Shown: in pieces, positions 28,048 through 37,180 of the stretch
Numbering within the stretch: position 1 is the stretch's first letter
How the letters are laid out: each line of letters opens with the position of its first letter
Source: Shewanella profunda
Lineage (GTDB): Bacteria; Pseudomonadota; Gammaproteobacteria; Enterobacterales; Shewanellaceae
Assembly: GCF_023283765.1 (NCBI RefSeq)
Contig: NZ_JAKILG010000033.1
Span: forward strand, 1-52,711
Direction: 5' to 3'
Length of the DNA stretch: 52,711 nucleotides
Program-made: the position numbers and the translations under genes
Notes under the pieces: generated by a model
Databases searched by the model: none
What the model was told of the DNA's origin: nothing
What the model saw: only the letters and a program-made list of their open reading frames with translations

Positions 28048-28074
28048 AATCTGAATATATTCAGATTATAATCT
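28048..28074 (+). promoter_or_regulatory. Overlapping palindromes and -10 box upstream of glpK
   Basis: AATCTGAATATATTCAGATT (28048-28067) is a perfect 20-bp palindrome. A second perfect palindrome AGATTATAATCT (28063-28074) overlaps it and contains an exact TATAAT (28067-28072). No good -35 is present at the right distance. A dimeric regulator bound here would sit on the promoter. It does not look like the E. coli GlpR operator. Confidence 0.55.
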
Positions 28075-28138
28075 CTGAGTCTGGTAGATGTTTTTCACAT
28101 GCAGAATGGCGATCAGAGCATAAAGGCAGGATAGCAAC

Positions 28139-29623
28139 GTGCAGAAAAAATACGTAGTGGCTTTAGATCAGGGCACGACAAGCTCAAGGGCAATAGTGTT
28201 CGATCACGACGCAAACATTGTCAGCGTGTCCCAGCGAGAATTTACCCAGTTGTACCCTAATCCCGGTTGGGTCGAGCATGATCCCATGGAGATTTGGGCA
28301 ACTCAGAGCTCGGTATTGGTTGAAGTGCTGGCCAGAGCCGGTATTCACAGTGATGAAGTGGCCGCGATTGGGATTACCAATCAGCGGGAAACCACCGTTA
28401 TTTGGGAGAAGGCCACTGGTAAACCTATCTACAACGCGATTGTATGGCAGTGTCGTCGTAGCGTTGAGATTTGTGAGCAACTCAAAGCTCAATGGTTAGA
28501 AGAATATGTGCGTGAGAATACCGGTTTATTACTCGACCCTTATTTTTCAGGCACTAAGATCAAATGGATTCTAGATAATGTGCCCAACGCCCGTGCGCAA
28601 GCTGAGCGTGGCGAGTTGTTATTCGGCACTATCGATACTTGGCTCGTGTGGAAATTAACCGAGGGCAAAGTGCATGTCACCGATCCCACTAATGCTGCCC
28701 GTACACTGTTATTTAATATCCACAGTTTGACTTGGGATACTAAGTTACTCCAAGCCTTAGATATTCCGGCGTCTATGCTGCCCGAAGTCAAACCGTCCTG
28801 CAGCGTCTATGGCAGCACACGGATTGCGGGCGAAGGCAGTGAGATTCAAGTTGCGGGAATGGCGGGCGATCAGCAGGCGGCCCTTTTCGGTCAATTATGT
28901 GTCGAGCCAGGTATGGCGAAGAATACCTATGGCACAGGCTGTTTCTTGTTGATGAATACGGGGACAAAGGCGGTGCGTTCCCGCCATGGTTTACTGACCA
29001 CAGTTGCCGTGGGGCCAAAGGGGGAGGTGAATTACGCCCTCGAAGGCTCAGTATTTATGGGCGGTGCGACCATTCAATGGTTGCGGGATGAGCTCGGGCT
29101 CATTCGTGATGCTAGCGATACCGAGTATTTTGCTTCTAAGGTCGCCGATACCAATGGCGTGTATTTGGTGCCCGCCTTTGTGGGACTCGGTGCGCCATAT
29201 TGGGACCCGAATGCCCGCGGTGCACTATTTGGATTGACCCGTGGTGCGAACCGTAATCACATTATCCGTGCGGCGCTGGAGTCGGTCGCTTACCAGAGTA
29301 AAGATTTACTCGATGCCATGATCAAAGACAGTGGTGTAAGCCTTAAGCGTTTAAAGGTGGATGGCGGCGCGGTCGCTAATGATTTCCTCATGCAGTTTCA
29401 AGCCGATATTACCGATGTAGAAGTGTTAAGGCCGAGTGTCTGTGAGACTACGGCTTTAGGTGCGGCATTTTTAGCGGGTCTTGCGGTCGGTTTTTGGATC
29501 AGCGTGACGGAACTTGAGCACAAGGCTGGTATTGATAAACACTTTTTACCCAATATTGATACCAATACTCGTATGCAATTGTATGCGGGATGGCAGGATG
29601 CCGTCGCAAGAACCCGTTCTTAA
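28139..29623 (+). CDS. glpK: Glycerol kinase
   Basis: GlpK phosphorylates glycerol to glycerol-3-phosphate, trapping it in the cell. The 494-residue FGGY-family protein shows the ATP-binding phosphate-1 motif [30 protein letters not shown] follows, then [11 protein letters not shown] near the glycerol site, [13 protein letters not shown] with the catalytic Asp, and [18 protein letters not shown]. The start is GTG 28139 after AGGAT. No glpF or glpD is adjacent, unlike the E. coli glpFK arrangement, so uptake and oxidation genes must lie elsewhere. Confidence 0.97.
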   Translation: MQKKYVVALDQGTTSSRAIVFDHDANIVSVSQREFTQLYPNPGWVEHDPMEIWATQSSVLVEVLARAGIHSDEVAAIGITNQRETTVIWEKATGKPIYNAIVWQCRRSVEICEQLKAQWLEEYVRENTGLLLDPYFSGTKIKWILDNVPNARAQAERGELLFGTIDTWLVWKLTEGKVHVTDPTNAARTLLFNIHSLTWDTKLLQALDIPASMLPEVKPSCSVYGSTRIAGEGSEIQVAGMAGDQQAALFGQLCVEPGMAKNTYGTGCFLLMNTGTKAVRSRHGLLTTVAVGPKGEVNYALEGSVFMGGATIQWLRDELGLIRDASDTEYFASKVADTNGVYLVPAFVGLGAPYWDPNARGALFGLTRGANRNHIIRAALESVAYQSKDLLDAMIKDSGVSLKRLKVDGGAVANDFLMQFQADITDVEVLRPSVCETTALGAAFLAGLAVGFWISVTELEHKAGIDKHFLPNIDTNTRMQLYAGWQDAVARTRS

Positions 29624-29642
29624 ACTATAGGAATAAAAACAG

Positions 29643-29681
29643 CAAAGGCATTTATCCGTTAGGAAAAGTGCCTTTGTTATT
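29643..29681. terminator. Weak bidirectional terminator between glpK and the hypothetical gene
   Basis: CAAAGGCA pairs with TGCCTTTG across an 18-base loop. T-rich tails occur on both strands, fitting two convergent genes. Confidence 0.5.
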
Positions 29682-29708
29682 ACACTTAAACGCATATCTG
29701 TAAATTAT

Positions 29709-30038
29709 TTATACTTCAACATCAATAATATGTCGACTCGGTGGTTTTTTGATTTCTGCACTATCGTCAGTCACCTCAAGCACTGCGCCTTCTTTTAACT
29801 CTTCAGCTTGATCTGATGCACGACGTTTTTTATTCCGGCTGGTTTCTGATTCTTTACGCCTATCTCTCACTTTTGCATCACGGCGTTCCAGCGTTGGGGG
29901 TAATTGCGACTGTGGTGCTTCATGGCTGTCAGGGGCATTTGCTGTGGGACTATGCACTTGGTCGACGACCCGCTTGGGGTGCAATACGGCTTTTACTGGT
30001 TGTGCCAGCATGGCATAAATACTATCTAGTCCACTCAT
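29709..30038 (-). CDS. Hypothetical charged protein, 109 residues
   Basis: I do not recognise a family. The ATG has a near-perfect ribosome-binding site (AAGGAGG, five bases upstream), so it is probably translated. The N-terminal 25 residues (MSGLDSIYAMLAQPVKAVLH) could form a helix. Residues of about 28-50 are Pro/Ser/Gln-rich. Residues 51-75 are strongly basic with alternating charges (ERRDAKVRDRRKE, then RNKKRRAS). The tail is acidic and ends HIIDVEV. No signal peptide or membrane span is evident, and much of it looks disordered. It lies between glpK and mraZ as a single gene. Confidence 0.7.
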   Translation of the reverse strand: MSGLDSIYAMLAQPVKAVLHPKRVVDQVHSPTANAPDSHEAPQSQLPPTLERRDAKVRDRRKESETSRNKKRRASDQAEELKEGAVLEVTDDSAEIKKPPSRHIIDVEV

Positions 30039-30290
30039 AACGCCTCCTTAGTTTTATCCATCTTAACCTTATATCGGCAGAAGTTGGTTAATATTTAGAC
30101 TATATGTGATTTTGTGCTCCGGAGCGACATTGATTGGTTTCAGTATTTACTCCAAGTTTATCCTCCCTAGGAGATAACGATTTGTTGTTTTTAGTGATTG
30201 GAGCTCATTTTATCATCGGTTATTTTTGGTCTTTACCTTAGCCATAAAATTAATATTCAACAAATGAATAGAAATGATCGTCTTTAGTTT

Positions 30291-30331
30291 GAGTGAAATG
30301 AAAGTATTCATGCTAAGTTTCACTCTTTTTT
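30291..30331 (+). terminator. Orphan terminator-like hairpin in the region upstream of mraZ
   Basis: GAGTGAAA (30291-30298) pairs with TTTCACTC (30318-30325), with a small inner ATGAA/TTCAT arm, and is followed directly by a T-run. No plus-strand gene lies upstream for about 660 bases, so it may end a small RNA transcribed from 30060-30290. Confidence 0.4.
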
Positions 30332-30617
30332 AGCCCTCAAACAGGGTTAGATCCCGGCATAATTCTGTTGAATTTTTAATATTCAGTGTTATTTATCACC
30401 CGATTGCCTTATCAAAAAATAGAAATTATTACTCAATTTTGTCTTTCAACTACCTGAAAGCTAAAGGTTGCTGCTTTTTTCAACTCTATTTATCCCTATG
30501 CTTTCCATCGTTTAGCTGATTCTAGGCTGATATTTTGTCAAAACTTTGTCACTAAGCCATAGGCCTGACATGCTGCTAACCCGCTTGCTGACTGGCTTTA
30601 TAAAAGGATTCCATCCC

Positions 30618-30647
30618 TTGACAATGCTTGTCTACTGTCCCTAAACT
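30618..30647 (+). promoter_or_regulatory. Promoter of the dcw cluster (PmraZ)
   Basis: A consensus TTGACA (30618-30623) is followed after 18 bases by TAAACT (30642-30647). It sits about 65 bases before the mraZ start and immediately ahead of the MraZ repeats. Confidence 0.65.
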
Positions 30648-30655
30648 TAGCAGTT

Positions 30656-30680
30656 GTGGGAAATAGTGGATATTTGTGGA
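30656..30680 (+). promoter_or_regulatory. MraZ operator: three GTGG direct repeats with 10-bp period
   Basis: GTGGG, GTGGA and GTGGA start at 30656, 30666 and 30676, each separated by five AT-rich bases. This is the known MraZ recognition pattern (tandem TGGG-like repeats every helical turn) and lies just downstream of the promoter, implying autorepression of the whole cluster. Confidence 0.8.
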
Positions 30681-30709
30681 TCAAAAATCACAGGATGGGA
30701 TGAATTAGC

Positions 30710-31168
30710 GTGTTTCGTGGAGCCAGTGCTATCAACTTAGATACAAAGGGACGGATCGCTATTCCAGTGCGATACCGCGAACCTTTGCAGCTTGAGCACC
30801 AAGGCCGCATCGTGATTACCGTTGATATTCAATCCGCCTGTTTACTCTTGTATCCAATCCATGAATGGGAATTGATTGAAGCTAAGTTATTGAAGCTTTC
30901 CGATACCGATAAGACCCAAAGATCCTTAAAACGTATGTTGCTGGGTTACGCCCACGAAGTGGAGCTTGACGGCAACGGGCGAATATTACTGCCACCACCA
31001 CTGAGGCAATACGCCAATTTAGATAAGCGCATTATGCTGGTGGGACAACTGAATAAGTTTGAGCTGTGGGATGAGCAAGCTTGGCTGCAGCAAATTGATG
31101 AATGTCAGGAAACTATTCGAAGTGAGGAGCTTGCTAATAACGAGCGCCTGGCAGATTTTTCACTCTAA
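30710..31168 (+). CDS. mraZ: Transcriptional regulator MraZ
   Basis: MraZ is a ring-forming AbrB-fold DNA-binding protein that represses its own dcw promoter; excess MraZ is balanced by RsmH. The 152-residue protein has two tandem SpoVT/AbrB-like repeats. The first is FRGASAINLDTKGRIAIPVRYRE. The second is LLGYAHEVELDGNGRILLPPPLR, both with the D-x-x-GR-I-x-P core. The start is GTG 30710, fixed by the family N-terminus. It is the first gene of the cluster; rsmH follows after 31 bases. Confidence 0.97.
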   Translation: MFRGASAINLDTKGRIAIPVRYREPLQLEHQGRIVITVDIQSACLLLYPIHEWELIEAKLLKLSDTDKTQRSLKRMLLGYAHEVELDGNGRILLPPPLRQYANLDKRIMLVGQLNKFELWDEQAWLQQIDECQETIRSEELANNERLADFSL

Positions 31169-31199
31169 CGAGTCGCAATAATTATATTAAGAAGAGAGT

Positions 31200-32141
31200 A
31201 TGAGTCAGGAATTTGCCCATTTATCCGTTCTGTTAGCAGAAACGGTTGGCGGTTTAAACATCAAAGACGATGGCATCTATATCGATGGCACGTTTGGCCG
31301 CGGTGGTCATTCAAGACAGATATTGCAACGACTCGGTGACAATGGTCGATTGATTGCAATTGATCGCGATCCCCAAGCGATTGAGGCGGCAAAACAATTT
31401 AGTGATGATCCGCGTTTTCAAATTGTTCACGGTGGTTTTGGTCAATTAGCTGATTATGTTGAAGAACTTGGACTAGTTGGCAAAATCGATGGCGTGTTAC
31501 TCGATTTAGGTGTGTCTTCACCTCAACTTGATGATGCCGAGCGCGGTTTTAGTTTTCTACGTGATGGCCCACTCGATATGCGTATGGACAACAGCCAAGG
31601 CCAAACAGCCGCACAATGGTTGGCCCGCGCCGAAATTGAAGATATGGCGTGGGTATTTAAAACCTATGGCGAAGAGAAAAATGCCCGCCATATTGCGCGT
31701 TGTATTGTGGCAGATCGTGAGAAAACACCATTCTTACGCACTAAGGATTTAGCCGACTTAATTGCGCGTATTACTAAGCATAAAGAACGCAATAAGCATC
31801 CCGCGACTCGGGTGTTTCAGGCAATTCGCATTTATATCAATAGTGAATTAGATCAAATTGATCAGGCGCTTGAAGGCTCGTTAGCCGTGCTTGCCCCCCA
31901 AGGGCGATTATCGATAATCAGCTTCCATTCCTTAGAAGACCGAATTGTTAAGCGCTTTATTCGCCGCCATAGTCAAGGCGAAAGTGTGCCTCACGGTTTT
32001 CCGGTCACTGAAGACCAAATTAATAAGTCGCGTAAGCTACGAGCTATTGGTAAGGCGATTATGCCGTCCGATGAGGAAATTGAACGCAATGCCAGAGCCC
32101 GTAGCTCAGTGTTACGCATTGCCGAGCGTTTAGATTACTAA
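31200..32141 (+). CDS. rsmH: 16S rRNA (cytosine-1402 N4)-methyltransferase
   Basis: RsmH (MraW) uses S-adenosylmethionine to methylate C1402 in the 16S decoding centre. The 313-residue protein has [10 protein letters not shown] at the N-terminus, the SAM-binding glycine region [22 protein letters not shown], and [21 protein letters not shown] helical insert follows, then [26 protein letters not shown] precedes the ATG, and ftsL follows after 10 bases. Confidence 0.97.
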   Translation: MSQEFAHLSVLLAETVGGLNIKDDGIYIDGTFGRGGHSRQILQRLGDNGRLIAIDRDPQAIEAAKQFSDDPRFQIVHGGFGQLADYVEELGLVGKIDGVLLDLGVSSPQLDDAERGFSFLRDGPLDMRMDNSQGQTAAQWLARAEIEDMAWVFKTYGEEKNARHIARCIVADREKTPFLRTKDLADLIARITKHKERNKHPATRVFQAIRIYINSELDQIDQALEGSLAVLAPQGRLSIISFHSLEDRIVKRFIRRHSQGESVPHGFPVTEDQINKSRKLRAIGKAIMPSDEEIERNARARSSVLRIAERLDY

Positions 32142-32151
32142 GGGGCGTACT

Positions 32152-32466
32152 GTGAGTAAGCCCTCATTAAATTTACCACGAGTGGTACTGCATGACCTGT
32201 GGTCACACAAATGGATTTTGCTACTGGCTTTACTCGTGCTCAGTAACGCGGTTGTTGTTGTCTATATCAGCCACGCTAGCCGTAATCTCACAACACAGTG
32301 GGATCAGCTGTTGCAGGAACGGGATAGGCTAGATATTGAATGGCGCAATTTATTGTTGGAAGAACAAACGCAAACAGAGCATAGCCGTATTACGCGCATT
32401 GCATCGAAAGAACTCAACATGAGTCGCCCGTTACCCAGCGAAGAGATTGTGGTAAAGGTGCCGTGA
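32152..32466 (+). CDS. ftsL: Cell division protein FtsL
   Basis: FtsL is a bitopic divisome protein that with FtsQ and FtsB activates FtsWI. The 104-residue protein has a short cytoplasmic N-terminus, one membrane span (WILLLALLVLSNAVVVVYIS, about residues 23-42), and a periplasmic leucine-zipper-like coiled coil (LTTQWDQLLQERDRLDIEW). It ends with MSRPLPSEEIVVKV, close to the FtsL C-terminus of relatives. The start is GTG 32152 after AAGGGG. Confidence 0.93.
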   Translation: MSKPSLNLPRVVLHDLWSHKWILLLALLVLSNAVVVVYISHASRNLTTQWDQLLQERDRLDIEWRNLLLEEQTQTEHSRITRIASKELNMSRPLPSEEIVVKVP

Positions 32467-32479
32467 GTATAGGGAAGAT

Positions 32480-34231
32480 ATGATTAGGCAAGCAAAAACC
32501 AAACAGGCGAGCAAAAAGCAAAAACCGCAACTTATCCATTGGCGTTTATACGTGGTGGTTGGGTTTGTGTTTGCGCTATTTTCGAGCTTAGTGGGGCGAG
32601 CTGCTTATATTCAAATTATCGAGCCCGATAAATTACGCCATGAAAGCGATATGCGTACTTTGCGTACCACGAGCCGTGAAGTTCAGCGGGGTCTAATCAC
32701 AGATCGAAATGGTGACATGCTAGCTGTGAGTGTTCCTGTTCGTGCAGTTTGGGCTGATCCAAAGCAAGTTAATGATAACAATGGTTTTGCCGATATGCGT
32801 CGCTGGCAAGCCTTAGCCGATGTGTTACATGAACCAATTGAAGATGTGTTAGATAGGGTTCGTAGTAACCCAACTAAACGCTTTACCTATCTTAAACGCC
32901 AAATCACTCCCGCAGTGGCCGATTACATTACTCAGTTGAAGTTACCTGGGGTGTTTTTAAAATCAGAATCCCGCCGTTACTATCCTGGCGGTGAAATTAC
33001 CGCTCAGCTTATCGGCATCACTAACATAGATGATGTTGGTATTGAAGGCGTTGAAAATGCTTACAATAGCTGGTTGACAGGGACACCATCCAAACAAAAA
33101 GTGCGTAAGTCGCGCGACGGCCATGTAGTCGAGCACCTAGATATAGTACAAGAAGGCGAGAGTCCAAATGATCTTGTACTGAGTATTGATCATCGTATTC
33201 AGCAGCTAGCCTACCGTGAGCTTAAACGTACTACAGAGATGAACCAAGCCACCTCGGGCTCGATTGTGGTACTTGATATTCATACGGGTGAAGTGCTTGC
33301 CATGGTAAACACCCCTTCTTACAACCCAAATTCCCGCGATAATCTGCAAACCTTCAGAATGCGCAATCGCGCTATGACAGATACTTTCGAACCGGGTTCG
33401 ACCATTAAACCTTTTGTGGTGGCGGCGGCACTTGAGGCTGGCACAGTTAAATCGACCGATATTATTGCTACATCTCCAGGCTGGATGCGTTTAGGTGGCC
33501 GCCAAGTTCGTGATCCCAATAATTATGGTGATATGAGCCTTGCACGCATTTTGGCTAAATCTAGCAACGTTGGGATCAGTAAGTTAGCGCTGTCTATTCC
33601 GGTACAACAACTGCTTGGTACTTATCAATCCATGGGACTAGGCAGTTTTTCGGGGATTAATCTCACGGGTGAAAGCGCTGGCGTGATTCAGGATCGTCAC
33701 CGTTGGTCTGACTTTGAGCGTGCAACGCTATCTTTTGGTTATGGTTTAACGGCAACGACGCTACAACTTGCGCGTATGTACGCCACTTTAGGTAATGGTG
33801 GCACTCTGTATCCAGTTTCGATTTTAAAATTGAAAAAGCCACCCGAAGGTGAGCGTGTTATTTCAGCTAATGTTGCCCGCGATGTATTACAGATGATGGT
33901 GACTGTCACAGAAAAAGGCGGCACAGGCACTCTAGCCCATATCGATGGTTATCCTGTTGCGGGTAAATCAGGCACGAGTCGTAAAGCCGTTGCTGGTGGC
34001 TATGGTGATGATTATGTTGCTTTATTTGCTGGCGTTGCGCCAGCGAATAATCCTAAGTTAGCCATAGTCGTTGTGGTCAACGAGCCTAAGGGTGATCTCT
34101 ATTATGGTGGTTCAGTGGCAGGGCCGGCATTTGCTAAGGTCATGTCTGGCGCACTGCAAATGTTAAATGTTGAACCTATTTCCGATAAAGAACAGGTGCA
34201 ATTGGCGGGAATTGCCGGGAGAGCAGAATAA
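32480..34231 (+). CDS. ftsI: Septal peptidoglycan transpeptidase FtsI (PBP3)
   Basis: FtsI cross-links septal peptidoglycan made by FtsW. The 583-residue class B PBP has a short cytoplasmic N-terminus, a membrane anchor (about residues 20-38), the pedestal domain ([18 protein letters not shown]), and the transpeptidase domain. Active-site motifs are STIK with the acyl-ester Ser307 (the same number as in E. coli), SSN at 361-363, and KSGT at 496-499. The stop overlaps the murE ATG by one base. Confidence 0.98.
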   Translation: MIRQAKTKQASKKQKPQLIHWRLYVVVGFVFALFSSLVGRAAYIQIIEPDKLRHESDMRTLRTTSREVQRGLITDRNGDMLAVSVPVRAVWADPKQVNDNNGFADMRRWQALADVLHEPIEDVLDRVRSNPTKRFTYLKRQITPAVADYITQLKLPGVFLKSESRRYYPGGEITAQLIGITNIDDVGIEGVENAYNSWLTGTPSKQKVRKSRDGHVVEHLDIVQEGESPNDLVLSIDHRIQQLAYRELKRTTEMNQATSGSIVVLDIHTGEVLAMVNTPSYNPNSRDNLQTFRMRNRAMTDTFEPGSTIKPFVVAAALEAGTVKSTDIIATSPGWMRLGGRQVRDPNNYGDMSLARILAKSSNVGISKLALSIPVQQLLGTYQSMGLGSFSGINLTGESAGVIQDRHRWSDFERATLSFGYGLTATTLQLARMYATLGNGGTLYPVSILKLKKPPEGERVISANVARDVLQMMVTVTEKGGTGTLAHIDGYPVAGKSGTSRKAVAGGYGDDYVALFAGVAPANNPKLAIVVVVNEPKGDLYYGGSVAGPAFAKVMSGALQMLNVEPISDKEQVQLAGIAGRAE

Positions 34232-35733
34232 TGTTGTTACGGGATCTGTTAGCGCCTTGGTTCAACTATTCGGGTAATCAGTCCTTCAATGAGTTGACCT
34301 TAGATAGCCGCGCAATACGTCGCGGCGATGTGTTTTTGGCGTTGCCAGGACACAAGGTAGATGGCAGACAGTTTATTGAAAAAGCGTTGGCCTTAGGTGC
34401 CGCAGCCGTATTAGTCCACACGGATGATACTGAGCAACATGGTAAAGTGTTGTTGGACGATAATGCCGAACACGGCGTGCAGATTTATTTCTTCCAACTA
34501 AGTCGTCAGGTATCTGCGATAGCCGCTCAGCGTTATCCCTTAGTGCATAAGTCCGCCGCCGTTACGCCCTCCCTTGGCGTTATCGGTATTACCGGCACCA
34601 ATGGCAAAACCTCGACCAGTCAATTGATTGCACAGCTGATGACTTCACTGGGGCGAAAAGCTGCAGTCATGGGCACGTTGGGAAATGGCCTGTGGGGTGA
34701 GTTAGTTGATAGCGGTAATACCACTGCCGATGCGATTACCCTAATGCGTCAGTTGCATGAATTTGAAGCCCAAGGCGCGAGCATTTGTGCTATGGAAGTG
34801 TCGAGCCACGGGCTAGTGCAAGGTCGCGTCGATGCAGTGCCATTCGATGTCGCCGTGTTCACTAACCTGACGCGGGATCACCTCGATTACCACGGGGACA
34901 TGGAAAACTATGCTGCCGCTAAGCAGAGCATATTTCGTTTCAGTACCTTAGGTCACGGTCTATTGAATCTCGACGACCCTGTTGGCGAAGCTTGGTTGAT
35001 TGAGCTTAAAGGCACACTGGCACAGATCTGGGGCTTTAGTATCGAAGGTCATCAAGCCGCGGCTTTTTATACCCAAGATGCTAAGTTTGACGATCAAGGC
35101 GTAAGTGCAACATTAGTGTGGCCCGAGGGCAAAACTCATATCCACTCGCCACTTCTTGGTGCTTTTAACCTATCAAATTTGCTTGCGGCGTTATCGGCCT
35201 TGTATCTGCAAGGTTTTGATATGAAAGCCTTAGCCGAGCAGGTGCAATATTTAACGCCCGTCGCAGGTCGTATGGAGCGTTTCACCACTGCAGATAACAT
35301 CACCTTAGTGGTCGATTATGCCCACACGCCCGATGCAATTGAGCAGGCCTTAAACGCGCTGCGTCGCCATTGTGCGGGTGACTTATGGTGCGTGTTTGGC
35401 TGTGGTGGCGACCGCGATAAGGGTAAGCGCCCTTTAATGGGCCAAGCTGCAGAGCAGTTTGCCGACCGTATTATGGTGACTAGCGACAATGCGCGTAGTG
35501 AAGATCCCGCACAAATTATTACCGATATTATCCAAGGACTCGCAACCCCAGAGCGCGCATTGACTCAGGTTGACCGTATCACAGCGATTAAAGAGGTTGT
35601 GGCATTGGCTAAAGCTGGCGATCTGATCTTACTTGCGGGCAAAGGCCACGAAACTTACCAAGAGGCGGCAGGTGTGCGTCATGACTATGATGAACGCGCC
35701 TTGGCACGCCAGTTATCGGAGCAATCAAAATGA
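34231..35733 (+). CDS. murE: UDP-MurNAc-tripeptide synthetase (meso-diaminopimelate-adding)
   Basis: MurE adds meso-diaminopimelate to UDP-MurNAc-L-Ala-D-Glu with ATP. The 500-residue Mur ligase has [13 protein letters not shown] with Lys126, ARSITT-region equivalents [20 protein letters not shown], and [11 protein letters not shown]. The mDAP-specifying DNPR motif appears as DNAR (SDNARSEDP), with Pro replaced by Ala. The C-terminal end [15 protein letters not shown] is repeated, slightly changed, in the mini-ORF that follows. The start overlaps ftsI (TAATG), and the stop overlaps the mini-ORF ATG (ATGA). Confidence 0.97.
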   Translation: MLLRDLLAPWFNYSGNQSFNELTLDSRAIRRGDVFLALPGHKVDGRQFIEKALALGAAAVLVHTDDTEQHGKVLLDDNAEHGVQIYFFQLSRQVSAIAAQRYPLVHKSAAVTPSLGVIGITGTNGKTSTSQLIAQLMTSLGRKAAVMGTLGNGLWGELVDSGNTTADAITLMRQLHEFEAQGASICAMEVSSHGLVQGRVDAVPFDVAVFTNLTRDHLDYHGDMENYAAAKQSIFRFSTLGHGLLNLDDPVGEAWLIELKGTLAQIWGFSIEGHQAAAFYTQDAKFDDQGVSATLVWPEGKTHIHSPLLGAFNLSNLLAALSALYLQGFDMKALAEQVQYLTPVAGRMERFTTADNITLVVDYAHTPDAIEQALNALRRHCAGDLWCVFGCGGDRDKGKRPLMGQAAEQFADRIMVTSDNARSEDPAQIITDIIQGLATPERALTQVDRITAIKEVVALAKAGDLILLAGKGHETYQEAAGVRHDYDERALARQLSEQSK

Positions 35734-35811
35734 TCCCTCTTTCTCGTCAACACTATGATGAACGCGCCTTAGCACGCCGATTATTGGAGCAGTCAAAATG
35801 ATCCCTCTTTC
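35677..35811 (+). repeat. 68-bp tandem duplication across the murE/murF junction
   Basis: Copy 1 (35677-35743) and copy 2 (35745-35811) match at 60 of 67 aligned bases. Each copy holds the codons for YDERALAR, a GGAG ribosome-binding site, and an ATGA stop/start overlap followed by the first codons MIPLS of MurF. The copies are 68 bases apart, so murF and murE themselves remain intact and the extra copy creates a short ORF between them. Confidence 0.93.
35730..35801 (+). CDS. Mini-ORF between murE and murF, 23 residues
   Basis: The ORF reads [20 protein letters not shown], then QSK and stop. It starts with the first five MurF residues and continues into a copy of the MurE C-terminus. GGAG lies eight bases before its ATG. 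Its ATG overlaps the murE stop and its stop overlaps the murF ATG, both as ATGA, so ribosomes finishing murE could translate it and restart at murF. It is a by-product of the tandem duplication. Translation is likely; any function for the peptide is doubtful. Confidence 0.6.
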   Translation: MIPLSRQHYDERALARRLLEQSK

Positions 35812-37180
35812 ACTCGAGGTGCTAAGTCAACACTTAGGCGCGCATCGAGTCGGTGGCGACGTCACCATCCAAGATTTAAGCAGTGATAGCCGTAAAGTCG
35901 GTGCTGCAACCCTGTTTGTTGCCTTAAAGGGTGAGCGTTTCGACGGCCATGATTTCGCTGCTACAGCCATTGAGAACGGCGCCGCGGCGTTAATGGTTGA
36001 GCGTGAGTTAGCCTTCGATATTCCCCAGCTGATAGTGTCAGATTGTCAAAAGGCCATGGGGGCTATAGGTGCCTATGTTCGAGACCAAATCAATCCTATT
36101 TGTGTGGCTTTAACTGGCTCAAACGGCAAAACCAGTGTAAAGGAAATGATCGCGACGATTCTGTCGGCAAAGCATCAAGTTTTGTACACCGCTGGCAACT
36201 TCAACAATGAAATCGGCGTACCACTCACTTTATTGCGGTTAACACCAGAGGATGAATTTGGGGTGTTTGAGCTTGGCGCTAACCATAAAGGTGAGATTGA
36301 TTACACCTCTGGGCTGGTGCGTCCGAATGTGGCATTAGTTAACAACGTCGGCAGTGCGCATTTAGAAGGATTTGGATCGCAAGCCGGTGTCGCCCAGGCT
36401 AAATCGGAAATATTTAACCATCTGCAGGCCGATGGTACTGCCATCATCAACGCCGATGATGCCTTCGCCGATGTGATGAGTGTTAAAGCAAGACCTTACA
36501 AACAATTGCGTTTCTCCCAACAAGAGGGCGCGGCAAAACGCCATATTGACGTGATCGCAACGGGCCATAAAGCCAATGCAGATGGCTGTTATCGTTTTAT
36601 CCTTAACTACTTAGGTGAGTCTTGCAAAGTCAAGTTACCGCTTGCAGGGCGCCATCAGGTCAGTAACGCTTTAGCCGCAGCAAGCGTATGTATTGCATTG
36701 GGATTAAGTTTGACTGACATCGCCCACGGCTTAAGCCAATTAACGCCAGTAAAGGGACGTATGCAGCCGAGTCAATTAGGGCGAATTCGTCTAATCGACG
36801 ACAGCTATAATGCAAATCCTGTATCCGTTGGGGCTGCAATCACTTGGTTAAAGGAAATTTCTGAAAATCGTTGTTTGGTACTGGGAGATTTGGGCGAATT
36901 AGGCGACAATGCGCCCCTTTTACACGCCGAACTCGGACAACTGGCAAAACAGCAGGGGATTGATGCGCTGTTTTGTACCGGAACGTTGAGTCAGCATACG
37001 AGCCAAGCTTTCGGGGCGGAGCACCATGAGAGCGTGGGCATATTAGTCGAAAAACTTATAAAGCATATTAACCAGTTGCCGGGACAGGTGACGGTTTTAG
37101 TCAAAGGTTCACGTAGCGCCGCCATGGAGCGGGTCGTGGATGGCCTAACAGTAGCCTTCGGGCGTGGGGAGTTAGTGTAA
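35798..37180 (+). CDS. murF: UDP-MurNAc-tripeptide:D-alanyl-D-alanine ligase
   Basis: MurF adds the D-Ala-D-Ala dipeptide, completing the UDP-MurNAc-pentapeptide. The 460-residue protein starts [20 protein letters not shown]. It has the ATP loop ALTGSNGKTSVKEM with Lys111, NNEIGVPLTLL, ELGANHKGEI, NNVGSAHLEGFGS and DDSYNANPVSV, all typical. GGAG lies eight bases before the ATG. D-Ala-D-Ala must come from a ligase encoded elsewhere, because no ddl gene is present in this cluster. mraY begins at the next base after its stop. Confidence 0.97.
   Translation: MIPLSLEVLSQHLGAHRVGGDVTIQDLSSDSRKVGAATLFVALKGERFDGHDFAATAIENGAAALMVERELAFDIPQLIVSDCQKAMGAIGAYVRDQINPICVALTGSNGKTSVKEMIATILSAKHQVLYTAGNFNNEIGVPLTLLRLTPEDEFGVFELGANHKGEIDYTSGLVRPNVALVNNVGSAHLEGFGSQAGVAQAKSEIFNHLQADGTAIINADDAFADVMSVKARPYKQLRFSQQEGAAKRHIDVIATGHKANADGCYRFILNYLGESCKVKLPLAGRHQVSNALAAASVCIALGLSLTDIAHGLSQLTPVKGRMQPSQLGRIRLIDDSYNANPVSVGAAITWLKEISENRCLVLGDLGELGDNAPLLHAELGQLAKQQGIDALFCTGTLSQHTSQAFGAEHHESVGILVEKLIKHINQLPGQVTVLVKGSRSAAMERVVDGLTVAFGRGELV

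Larger units (their letters stand above)
30039..30709. other. 670-base intergenic region upstream of the dcw cluster
   Basis: The region is AT-rich without a credible ORF. It contains the promoter of the minus-strand hypothetical gene at its left end, an orphan terminator-like hairpin at 30291-30331, and at its right end the mraZ promoter and MraZ-binding repeats. Confidence 0.6.

Noticed and set aside
29816..30040. 74-codon plus-strand ORF opposite the hypothetical gene at 29709-30038
   Set aside because: The minus-strand gene has a near-perfect ribosome-binding site, while this frame has none.
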